Below are positions 1 to 6,136 of a stretch of 8,353 nucleotides of DNA, in pieces. The notes beneath the pieces were generated by a model. That model was not told the origin of the DNA and did not search any database. It was given only the letters and a program-made list of their open reading frames with translations. The DNA is from JAUXLW01 sp964195005 (lineage in GTDB: Bacteria; Actinomycetota; Acidimicrobiia; Spongiisociales; SHLN01): positions 1 to 8,353 of the forward strand of contig CAXMOO010000116.1 in NCBI GenBank assembly GCA_964195005.1, written 5' to 3'. Position 1 is the stretch's first letter. Each line of letters opens with the position of its first letter. Made by a program: the position numbers and the translations under genes.

Positions 1-386
1 TGAAAACCATAGGGGACGCCATCATGGCCACTTTCGTGACTCCGGTTGACGCCGTCCGGGCAGCCATTGCCAGCCTGTCGGCACTGAAGGACTTCAACCA
101 GACGAACTCCTCAAAGCTAATCCTCAAGATCGGCATCCATCGTGGCCATTCGATCGCCGTGTCCCTCAACGACCAGATCGACTACTTCGGCCAGTCGGTC
201 AACATCGCCGCCCGGGTGCAACAACTGGCCGGCCCCGGTGAAATCGTTCTATCAGGAGATGTTTATGAGATGCCGGGGGTAGCAAGCCTCCTCTCGTCGT
301 TCGACGTTGCCGAGACAAGCGAGATCGTGAAGGGCGTAGGAGAAACAGTCGGCGTCTTTGCCGTGCGGACGCTCGACCCTGACTGA
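1..386 (+). CDS. Class III adenylate cyclase, C-terminal part of catalytic domain (5' truncated by window)
   Basis: The reading frame is open from base 3 and enters the window inside the cyclase homology domain, so no start is visible. Visible motifs are KTIGDAIMATF at the left edge and DYFGQSVNIAAR in the middle. In class III cyclases the first holds the adenine-selecting Lys and the second metal-binding Asp. The second holds the adenine-selecting Asp (of DYFG) and the transition-state Asn and Arg (N..AAR). Both ATP-selecting residues are present, so cAMP rather than cGMP synthesis is expected. The tail (KGVGETVGVFAV) is the usual final strand, and the protein ends just after it with no extra C-terminal domain. 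The wording of the domain (LNDQIDYFGQSVNIAARVQ) recalls bacterial cyclases with an N-terminal DUF5939 region; this is from memory and that part lies outside the window. There is no obvious functional link to the catabolic genes downstream. Confidence 0.9.
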   Translation, partial: KTIGDAIMATFVTPVDAVRAAIASLSALKDFNQTNSSKLILKIGIHRGHSIAVSLNDQIDYFGQSVNIAARVQQLAGPGEIVLSGDVYEMPGVASLLSSFDVAETSEIVKGVGETVGVFAVRTLDPD

Positions 387-649
387 TTGACCTGCTGTCT
401 GAGTCAAATTGGTGCCACACCTGCAGGCCTGCTTGCCCTCTATGCGCTTCAGAACCTCCAGGAGGCTGATACCAGCTCTGCATCATCCACGACCAGGATC
501 CCGGTAACTGCTAGCTGCTCGAACCACCCGCAAGCGTGTCGTGGATGCGTCGATGTGGCGATCGCAAGATCGTCCTTGGTCGGGGCGTGCCCTCCGGCCA
601 CGGGCCTCCGGCTAAGCCGCATAGCGTCCCACGCGCCTCTTCCGGTCTG

Positions 650-679
650 GTGGCATCGCCAAGGAGCCATCACTACTCT
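650..679 (+). promoter_or_regulatory. Possible promoter for the amidohydrolase gene
   Basis: GTGGCA at 650-655 (four of six bases as in TTGACA) lies 18 bases before TACTCT at 674-679, which fits the loose actinobacterial -10 pattern TANNNT. Transcription would begin near 686, just ahead of the ribosome binding site at 694-700. Such matches are common by chance in GC-rich DNA, so this is only a candidate. Confidence 0.22.
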
Positions 680-693
680 GGCCGAATCGCGAG

Positions 694-700
694 AAGGAGG
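694..700 (+). promoter_or_regulatory. Ribosome binding site fixing the TTG start of the amidohydrolase
   Basis: AAGGAGG is a near-perfect Shine-Dalgarno match and lies 4 bases before a TTG codon at 705. It is the strongest such site in the window. It places the start at the point where homology to the cyclic amidohydrolase family begins, and argues against a start at 387 or elsewhere upstream in the same open frame. Confidence 0.75.
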
Positions 701-704
701 GTTC

Positions 705-2144
705 TTGGCCAAGACAACACGGATTCGCAACGGCGTGATTCAGACTCCGACCGGACCGCTTGAAGCAGACGTCCTAATCGAAGGCGAGCACATCTCCGCT
801 CTATTGGCGAGGGACAGCGCGGTCACCGCCGACACCGACATCGATGCCAGCGACCTCTGGGTGCTTCCCGGTCTCATCGACCTGCACGCCCACACCCGCG
901 AGCCCGGATACGAATACAAGGAAGACTTCGTGTCGTCCTCGCGGGCGGCCGCAGTGGGTGGATACACCACCTACGTGGACATGCCGAATGTCGAGCCCCC
1001 CACCACCACCGTGGAGCTGTTCGAGCAGAAACGGGCCCTTGCCGCCGAGAAGTGCCTCATCGACTGGGGCCACTTCGTCGGTCCGGTGCAGTTCGACCAG
1101 ATCGAGGGCTTTGCCAAAGCCGGCGTGACCGGGTTCAAGATATTCCAGGTAACGGGCGGCTACCCACACGATCCCCGACTTGCGCTCGATGATCCCGGCC
1201 GGCTCTACCAGACGTTTCAAGCCATCGCCGAGACCGGCCTGCCCTGTGTAGTGCACCCATTCGCGCAAACACTCTTCGAGTATCTCTACGAGGAAGCCTC
1301 AGCGGGAGGTGCTCCGCGCGATATCCACACATTCAGTGCGGTGTACACGCGCGACGTTGTGTGGCGCACGGCGGTTGCCACGCTCCTCGAGCTACAGCGG
1401 GACACGGGAGTCCGACTCCAGGTTGTGCACACTCACGCTCCCGGCAGCCTCCGGTTGCTGCGGGAGGCCAAAGCGGCGGGCGTCGGGGTCACAGTGGCTG
1501 CCGACCCGAAGTATTTCCACCTCCGGGACGTCGACATCAAGGCCCAGGGAGCCCGCGCCATCCCGGGCGGCGCCGTCACCAAAGATGCCGATCGTATGGC
1601 CGAGATCTGGAGATCCATTGAAGATGGAACCATCGATATCATCGACTCCGATCACGCTCCCCACACCCTTGATGACCTCAAGCTCATGGAAGAGGATCCA
1701 CTCATCGGGCCCTTCGGGGCGCCCCACTTCGACCACCTGTTGTCGGTGATGCTGACCGACGTGCAGAACGGCAACATCCGGCTGGAACGACTCGTACAGA
1801 TGCTCACCGAGACGCCGGCTCGCATCATCGGGGTGTATCCCGAAAAGGGCGCGGTCCTACCCGGCTCGCAAGCCGACATCGTTCTGGTCGATCCGAACAA
1901 GAAGGTAGTGCCCAAGGACGAGGAGATGGAGTCCAAGTCGGCTTGGACGCCGTACGTCGACTGGGAGTTCACGGGTGCGCCAGTCCTGACCATGTTGCGG
2001 GGAACCGTCATAGCCAAAGACGGCAAGGTGCTGGGTGAGCCCGGGTTTGGGCGGTACATCGCCGGCCGGGCCCAGGATTGGGCACCGACCACCCCAACCC
2101 TCCATCAGGGCCTCTCACTCGAGCCCCGTCTGGTCACAGCCTGA
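705..2144 (+). CDS. Dihydroorotase-like cyclic amidohydrolase (dihydroorotase/allantoinase/hydantoinase family)
   Basis: This 479-residue enzyme should hydrolyse a cyclic amide or imide bond at a binuclear metal centre in the cytoplasm. An N-terminal beta-sandwich strand (residues 3-50) leads into a TIM barrel. The metal set is complete: H61 and H63 of DLHAHTREPG, the probable carboxylated K145 of GVTGFKIF, H184 of VVHPF, H242 of VVHTH, and catalytic D316 of DSDHAPH. H-x-R (R65) and MPN (N95) match the residues with which dihydroorotases hold the substrate carboxylate. The end (SAWTPYVDWEFTG...TMLRGTVIAKDGK) is the usual closing sandwich. At 479 residues it is longer than class I dihydroorotases (about 430), and H184 is followed by PF rather than the common AE(D/N). 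No pyrimidine-synthesis gene is nearby, so a catabolic substrate such as a hydantoin or ureide is more likely than dihydroorotate. The TTG start is set by AAGGAGG at 694-700. The 3' end overlaps the convergent M20 gene by 11 bases. Confidence 0.85.
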   Translation: MAKTTRIRNGVIQTPTGPLEADVLIEGEHISALLARDSAVTADTDIDASDLWVLPGLIDLHAHTREPGYEYKEDFVSSSRAAAVGGYTTYVDMPNVEPPTTTVELFEQKRALAAEKCLIDWGHFVGPVQFDQIEGFAKAGVTGFKIFQVTGGYPHDPRLALDDPGRLYQTFQAIAETGLPCVVHPFAQTLFEYLYEEASAGGAPRDIHTFSAVYTRDVVWRTAVATLLELQRDTGVRLQVVHTHAPGSLRLLREAKAAGVGVTVAADPKYFHLRDVDIKAQGARAIPGGAVTKDADRMAEIWRSIEDGTIDIIDSDHAPHTLDDLKLMEEDPLIGPFGAPHFDHLLSVMLTDVQNGNIRLERLVQMLTETPARIIGVYPEKGAVLPGSQADIVLVDPNKKVVPKDEEMESKSAWTPYVDWEFTGAPVLTMLRGTVIAKDGKVLGEPGFGRYIAGRAQDWAPTTPTLHQGLSLEPRLVTA

Positions 2145-2154
2145 GGAGACCGGG
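2125..2154. terminator. Weak hairpin at the overlap of two convergent genes
   Basis: CCCG plus TCT (2125-2131) can pair with AGA plus CGGG (2147-2154) across a bulged C at 2150 and a 15-base loop. It covers the stop codons of both the amidohydrolase and the M20 gene. There is no T-run on either strand and the stem is short, so a role in termination is only a possibility. Confidence 0.15.
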
Positions 2155-3354
2155 AAGGCGGTGAATGATTCCCGTCAGCATCGCCGCGCGGGGCACGAGA
2201 CTGTCCAGGTCGATGTTTTCTTGCACAGTCATGAGGTCGGACCCGAGCGGGCCCAGGCCGTCCAGGGTCGGAGTCGACGATCGACGAAAGGCCGAGCTCC
2301 CGGCCGCCGCCGACTCGAAGGCTTCGATTGGAATGGACAGTTCACCCCCCACCTCCCGGGCCAGTTCCAACATCCGATCGGTGCCGCCTTCCCAAAGGAC
2401 TCCCGGCCGATGGTTGTGCATGAGCAGCTCGATCCTGGCGCCACTCTTGTGCTCTTCTTCTTCGGCCAGGCTCCGCATCGCGGTGGTGACGGCCTCCCAG
2501 CGGTCCGGTGCTCGTGTACGGATATCTACGGTCGCCACCGCGTGGGCAGGGACGATGCTGCGGCGACGGCCGGACTCGACCATCGTGACGGTTACGAGAG
2601 TGCCGGCCTCAGGATCGGTGAGCCGGTTGAATGCGATCACAAGGCGGGCGACAGCCTCGAGCGCGTTGATACCCTCGCTTCGGGCACTGCCGGTGTGCGC
2701 CTCCACTCCCTTCACAATCAACCGTCCCACTCCAATGTGACCACGGGCCGCCATGAGCTTGCCTCCCCGGCGAGCGCACTCGACACACAAGCACCAGTCG
2801 ACCCCCTCACTCGCACGCTCGATAACCGGTCGAGACCCGAGGCTGCCGGCCTGTTCATCGCCAGACAGCACCAGGTCAATGCCCGGCGTCGCCAAGTCGA
2901 TGTGGTGGAGCGCCTCCAGGGCCGCTACCAGGACCACGAGACCGCCTTTCATGTCAGCAATGCCGGGCCCATAGGCGTTGTTGCCATCGACCCGGAAGGG
3001 AAAGTCGGCAAGCGTTCCTACGGGAAACGCAGTGTCGAGATCTCCAAGCAGCAGCAGCCTGCCTGCTCCGACTCCGGGACAACTCCCCGAATAGGTTGCA
3101 CCGAGCCCGCTGTAAGACACGCCGGGTGAGAGGAGTTCTTCCAACCAATGGTCGGTCACCGGCAACGCCGACTGGGGCGTCCGCTCGAACTCAAAACCGA
3201 GCGGTGCCAATTCGGCTATCACCGTGTCGGCGACCAATGCGACTCCATCCGGGTGTGCGGCGTGGCTTTCAGTCGTCACCAGCTGCTCGAGGAGCTCGAT
3301 ATAATGGGGCCGCCGGGCCGCCAACCACTCTGCTGCTGCAAGGACGGGGTTCAC
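2134..3354 (-). CDS. M20-family metallohydrolase (glutamate-carboxypeptidase-like) with substituted metal ligands
   Basis: This 406-residue protein has the M20 layout: a catalytic domain split by a small dimerisation domain (about residues 205-310, with the conserved EAHTGSARSEGINAL). Family members hydrolyse peptide, carbamoyl or amide bonds with two zinc ions. GPGIADMKGG (D134), the catalytic Glu of GDEQAGS (E167), E192 and the closing DGLGP are kept. Against carboxypeptidase G2, three ligands differ: H of GHxDT is D105 (GDLDT), the second Glu of DEE is Q168, and the C-terminal His of HTxxE is M375 (MTVQE). The usual GGSD is AGSS. One metal site would keep a single ligand, and the other would be all carboxylate (D105, D134, E192). 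It may be catalytically altered or a non-enzymatic homologue. The GTG start at 3354 is the only one before an upstream in-frame TAG (3369-3367), and its ribosome binding site is poor. The gene is convergent with the amidohydrolase and divergent from the LLM pair. Confidence 0.85.
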   Translation of the reverse strand: MNPVLAAAEWLAARRPHYIELLEQLVTTESHAAHPDGVALVADTVIAELAPLGFEFERTPQSALPVTDHWLEELLSPGVSYSGLGATYSGSCPGVGAGRLLLLGDLDTAFPVGTLADFPFRVDGNNAYGPGIADMKGGLVVLVAALEALHHIDLATPGIDLVLSGDEQAGSLGSRPVIERASEGVDWCLCVECARRGGKLMAARGHIGVGRLIVKGVEAHTGSARSEGINALEAVARLVIAFNRLTDPEAGTLVTVTMVESGRRRSIVPAHAVATVDIRTRAPDRWEAVTTAMRSLAEEEEHKSGARIELLMHNHRPGVLWEGGTDRMLELAREVGGELSIPIEAFESAAAGSSAFRRSSTPTLDGLGPLGSDLMTVQENIDLDSLVPRAAMLTGIIHRLPGLLRL

Positions 3355-3356
3355 GC

Positions 3357-3386
3357 TGGACTGAGCCTACGCCCACTTAGTAAGGT
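3357..3386 (+). promoter_or_regulatory. Candidate promoter for the LLM / FGD-like operon
   Basis: TGGACT (3357-3362, four of six bases as TTGACA) and TAAGGT (3381-3386, pattern TANNNT) are 18 bases apart in the 61-base divergent spacer. The expected transcript start near 3393 leaves a short leader holding AGGAG at 3403-3407. The near-symmetrical CTTAGTAAG at 3376-3384 overlaps the -10 element and could also serve the M20 gene on the other strand. This is pattern evidence only. Confidence 0.35.
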
Positions 3387-3415
3387 CTGGCGACCGCCTA
3401 ACAGGAGTATGAGAC

Positions 3416-4441
3416 ATGTCGAAGAAGCCGGAGTTCGGAGTACGACTCCCCGTGGCAGGCCCGCTAGCGAACACCGAAGACATTCGTCGGAGTGCCGTCC
3501 GTACGGAGGAGCTCGGGTTTGATGCCCTCTGGGTGCATGATTTCATCGCCTGGACAACGTTTCAAGATCAGCATCATGTTTCGTGCGGCTCTCGTGAAGC
3601 AATCGAGGCGGCCGACGCTCCACCGACATTCTTCGAGTCACTCACCAACCTGGCGTTCCTGGCCGGAATCACGAGCGACATCCGCCTCGGCATCGCCGTG
3701 TTGTGCTTGCCGTACCGCAATCCGATCGTTGCGGCCAAGCAAGTAGCCAACATCGACGTGCTCAGCGACGGGCGTCTCATTCTGGGAATCGGAACCGGAG
3801 CTCCCGCCAGCACTCACAACGTCGACTTCGAGGTGCTCGGTGTTGAGCGAAAGACCAAGTACCACGTCACCCGGGACTACCTGCGGGCGATGAAGGCGAT
3901 CTGGACACAAGACGCTCCGTCCTACCAGGGGGAGTACATCAGCTTTGAGGAGACGGAGATCTGGCCGAAACCGGTCCAGAAGCCGTATCCGCCGATATGG
4001 ACCGGGGGACACGGGCCGACCGCCATGGATATCACCGCCGAATTCTCCAGCGGATGGATCCCGCCCTGGATTCCACCCGAGGAGTACCCGGGCCGAATCG
4101 CCGCGTTGAACGAGCTGGCAGAGGAAAAGGGCAGGGGCGGAATTGAATTCGACATCGCCACTGAGGTCTACGTCTCACTTGCAGAGACCCGCGACGAGGC
4201 TATCTCCTCGGCCGAGAAGACACTCAACGTGCTGACCGAGGGCTTCGACCACACTGCCACCCAGGAGGCGATCGCCAACGCCGGTCTGATCGGCAGTGCC
4301 GATGACGTCGGTGAAAAGATCGCCAGATACGTCGAGGCCGGCGTCAATCATTACGAGATGAAGTTCATCTATCACACGGTGGATCACTTGCTCGAGCAAC
4401 TCGAGCAATTCGCGTCGGCCGTCACGCCGGCCTTCCGCTAG
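3416..4441 (+). CDS. LLM class F420-type oxidoreductase (first in operon)
   Basis: This 341-residue cytoplasmic enzyme belongs to the bacterial luciferase-like TIM-barrel superfamily. Members use FMN or coenzyme F420 to oxidise or reduce small organic molecules. Evidence in order: the N-terminal strand FGVRLPV, ELGFDALWVHDF (residues 32-43, with the H-D pair at the cofactor end of the barrel), DIRLGIAVLCLPYRNP and the family signature LSDGRLILGIGTG (116-128). WPKPVQKPYPPIWTGG is followed by a C-terminal helix with heptad-like Leu spacing (HLLEQLEQF). The subfamily resembles predicted F420-dependent enzymes more than FMN monooxygenases, but no residue seen here settles the cofactor. AGGAG at 3403-3407 lies 8 bases before the ATG. 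The next gene follows after 18 bases, so the two are almost surely co-transcribed. The substrate is unknown. A perfect tandem CTCGAGCAA repeat (4391-4408) encodes Leu-Glu-Gln twice near the end. Confidence 0.85.
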   Translation: MSKKPEFGVRLPVAGPLANTEDIRRSAVRTEELGFDALWVHDFIAWTTFQDQHHVSCGSREAIEAADAPPTFFESLTNLAFLAGITSDIRLGIAVLCLPYRNPIVAAKQVANIDVLSDGRLILGIGTGAPASTHNVDFEVLGVERKTKYHVTRDYLRAMKAIWTQDAPSYQGEYISFEETEIWPKPVQKPYPPIWTGGHGPTAMDITAEFSSGWIPPWIPPEEYPGRIAALNELAEEKGRGGIEFDIATEVYVSLAETRDEAISSAEKTLNVLTEGFDHTATQEAIANAGLIGSADDVGEKIARYVEAGVNHYEMKFIYHTVDHLLEQLEQFASAVTPAFR

Positions 4442-4459
4442 ACCCTCGAAGGGAGACAC

Positions 4460-5443
4460 ATGAAATTCGCATGGCTATGTAGCCACGAGTCCTATCAGCC
4501 AGAGGTCCTGGTCGACCAGGCGGTGTTGGCCGAAGAGGTTGGCTTTGACGTTGTGCTCGGATCGGATCATTTTCATCCGTGGGTGGATGACGTCTCTGCT
4601 GCCGGGTTCGTGTGGTCGTGGTTCGGGTCGGTGGCGGCCCGAACCAGTCATGTGGAACTTGCGACTTCTGTCACGTGCCCGTTGTTTCACTACCACCCGG
4701 CGCTCATCGCCCAGGCGGCTGCAACCGTAGACCGGCTTTCGGGGGGACGGTTCATCCTCGGTGTCGGCACGGGAGAGAATATCAACGAGGGTCCGATGGG
4801 CTTTGAGTTCCCCGGCTACAAAGAGCGCATCGGGCGGATGCAAGAAGCGCTCGAGATCATGCATCGGCTATTTGACGGCGAGAAGCTCGATTTCGCAGGT
4901 GAGTACTACGTGGCCGACAAAGCCAAGCTGTACAGCCCCCCGGTCAGTCGTATCCCGATCTGGATGGCGGCGGGCGGGCCCAAGTCGGCTACGTTCGCGG
5001 GCGGCCACGCAGATGGGTTGATCACCAGCGTCAAGGTCCCAGCCGAAACTCAAGAAAGAGTCATCGATCCTTTCCACGCAGGAACCAAGGAAAAGGGCAA
5101 GGAAGAGGGACACATCATGGCCACCCGCTGGTGTGTCCTGGCACAGGACCACGACGAAGCCTGGGAAGCTCTTGGCAGCATGCGAGGCCTGCGCGCCCCG
5201 GGACGGCTGCAGGCGGTCGACCCCAAGGACCTCCGTGAGCAGGCAGACGCCATGGACCGGAACGAGATTCTCGGCAAGTATTCAATCGTCAACTCGGTCG
5301 ACGAGTTGTTGGAGATGTACCGGCCACTTGTCGAGATGGGAGCCGACTACGTGGCCGTCCAGATCGCAAGCACCGACCCCGACGGCACCCTTGCGCTGGT
5401 GGGTTCAGAACTGCTCCCGGAGTTGCGCAAGTTGGCCAACTGA
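4460..5443 (+). CDS. F420-dependent glucose-6-phosphate dehydrogenase-like LLM oxidoreductase
   Basis: This 327-residue protein is close to the FGD branch of the LLM superfamily, whose founder oxidises glucose 6-phosphate and reduces F420. It keeps the FGD active-site pattern: SDHFHPW (D36, H37, W41), TSV at 69-71 (the non-prolyl cis-peptide region), and GVGTGENINE with E106 where FGD has its catalytic Glu. Compared with my recollection of mycobacterial FGD1, the phosphate pocket is only partly kept. K192 matches Lys198, but the residue facing Lys259 is acidic (in DPKDLREQADAM) and Arg283 appears as Lys (GKYS). It may therefore oxidise another alcohol or sugar rather than glucose 6-phosphate. 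AGGGAG at 4450-4455 precedes the ATG by 4 bases. The position right behind another F420-type enzyme suggests it could supply reduced F420 to that partner, which is inference. It ends 12 bases before the stop of the convergent membrane-protein gene. Confidence 0.85.
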   Translation: MKFAWLCSHESYQPEVLVDQAVLAEEVGFDVVLGSDHFHPWVDDVSAAGFVWSWFGSVAARTSHVELATSVTCPLFHYHPALIAQAAATVDRLSGGRFILGVGTGENINEGPMGFEFPGYKERIGRMQEALEIMHRLFDGEKLDFAGEYYVADKAKLYSPPVSRIPIWMAAGGPKSATFAGGHADGLITSVKVPAETQERVIDPFHAGTKEKGKEEGHIMATRWCVLAQDHDEAWEALGSMRGLRAPGRLQAVDPKDLREQADAMDRNEILGKYSIVNSVDELLEMYRPLVEMGADYVAVQIASTDPDGTLALVGSELLPELRKLAN

Positions 5444-5450
5444 GGAGGCA

Positions 5451-5464
5451 GCCGGCTAGCCGGC
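5451..5464. terminator. 14-bp perfect palindrome at convergent junction, candidate bidirectional terminator
   Basis: GCCGGCTAGCCGGC is its own reverse complement and lies 8 bases after the stop of the FGD-like gene. The TAG stop of the minus-strand membrane-protein gene falls inside it (5458-5456). As RNA either strand can form a GC-rich stem (GCCGG/CCGGC around CTAG). No T-run follows on either strand. T-less hairpins have been proposed as terminators in actinobacteria, so a two-way terminator is plausible. Chance in GC-rich DNA or a regulator site are alternatives. Confidence 0.4.
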
Positions 5465-6136
5465 CAGGTCAGGCCGCGCCGGGGGCTTCGCCTGCATGAC
5501 ACGACCCTCGCGGTCGAATATACGGAGGCCGGCCTGGATGACATGCCCGACTCCGAAAGCCACGAGCAGGGTGCCGACTCCTACCGTACCGCCGAGCAGC
5601 ATGCCGAGTACCAACACGAGACCTTCGATGATGGTTCTTATCAACCGGATGCTCCATCCGAGCCGGTGATGGAGTCCGGTTGTCAGACCGTCACGAGGCC
5701 CAGGCCCGAGATCGGCTGCCAGGTACAGCGCCACTCCGATACCGAGCACAATCACGCCAAGCGACGTCATGGGAAGACGCACCCACATCGCCTGTGGCTC
5801 AGGGAGTATCGCCCGTCCGGCGTTGATCATCAGCCCCACTCCCAATGCGCTGACGAGCGTGCCAATCCCCGGTTGCTCGCGGACGATAAGCCACCCGAAC
5901 AGGATCGGGATGCCAAGCAGAATATCGGCGGTGCCAAGCCCGATGCCGGCTTGTTCGCCGACTCCCTCGGCTAACACCGACCAGGGCCCGAACCCGAGCC
6001 GGCCAGACGCCATGAGGGCGACACCGAATCCGAGCAGGCTCGAGCCGATCACCACCTGAGGAAGCTTGGTGACTACACGCCTGGAGAACCAGCGCTCAAG
6101 TGGTGTACGGTCGGGGTTGCTTGTCGTGTCCTGCAC
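5456..6136 (-). CDS. YczE/YitT-type integral membrane protein with two-fold internal repeat
   Basis: This 226-residue protein is predicted to sit in the cytoplasmic membrane. It has about four to five hydrophobic segments: roughly residues 27-45, 66-85, 91-107, 123-141 and 168-205, the last long enough for two passes. The family signature appears twice: LGFGPWSVLAEGV (47-59) and LGPGPRDGLTTGL (143-155). The two halves (about 30-111 and 125-207) align along their length, including GIGTLVSALGVGLMINAG against GVGTLLVAFGVGHVIQAG, so the gene arose by internal duplication. YczE-like proteins have no firmly known function; in this operon a transport or export role for a substrate or product is reasonable inference. 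The GTG start (6136-6134) shares one base with the TAG stop of the cysteine-hydrolase gene (TAGTG) and has no good ribosome binding site, so translation is probably coupled. It is last in the operon, and its stop lies within the 14-bp palindrome. Confidence 0.8.
   Translation of the reverse strand: MQDTTSNPDRTPLERWFSRRVVTKLPQVVIGSSLLGFGVALMASGRLGFGPWSVLAEGVGEQAGIGLGTADILLGIPILFGWLIVREQPGIGTLVSALGVGLMINAGRAILPEPQAMWVRLPMTSLGVIVLGIGVALYLAADLGPGPRDGLTTGLHHRLGWSIRLIRTIIEGLVLVLGMLLGGTVGVGTLLVAFGVGHVIQAGLRIFDREGRVMQAKPPARPDLAG

Larger units (their letters stand above)
387..704. other. Intergenic region without a convincing gene
   Basis: About 318 bases separate the cyclase stop from the amidohydrolase start. 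The amidohydrolase frame stays open through it, but the translation is rich in Ser, Cys and Ala, resembles no domain and has no ribosome binding site at its upstream end. The opposite strand also has an open frame over 449-730 with no recognisable product. Two small structures are visible: the 10-bp palindrome GCAGGCCTGC at 423-432 and a 7-bp hairpin with a GCAA loop at 557-574. Neither is followed by a T-run, so no intrinsic terminator for the cyclase gene can be called. A possible promoter sits at the right end. Confidence 0.6.

Noticed and set aside
423..432. Palindrome GCAGGCCTGC after the cyclase gene as a terminator
   Set aside because: Ten bases with no loop and no following T-run; too short to call.
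387..704. N-terminal extension of the amidohydrolase (106 more residues in the same open frame)
   Set aside because: It has no ribosome binding site or domain, and there is a strong AAGGAGG just before the TTG at 705, where family homology begins.
449..730. Minus-strand frame of 93 codons ending in ILVVDDAELVSASWRF, faintly like a response-regulator opening
   Set aside because: The likeness is limited to a few residues at the C-terminal end, in the wrong place for a receiver domain, and no more of the domain follows in any frame.
2035..3129. Plus-strand open frame of 364 codons
   Set aside because: It lies antisense to the M20 gene, which has clear family motifs throughout. The translation is rich in Arg, Gly and His and has no recognisable domain, as expected for a shadow frame in GC-rich DNA.
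4391..4408. Perfect tandem repeat of CTCGAGCAA
   Set aside because: Only two copies, in frame inside an LLM gene, encoding Leu-Glu-Gln twice in a helix. No sign of a functional repeat.
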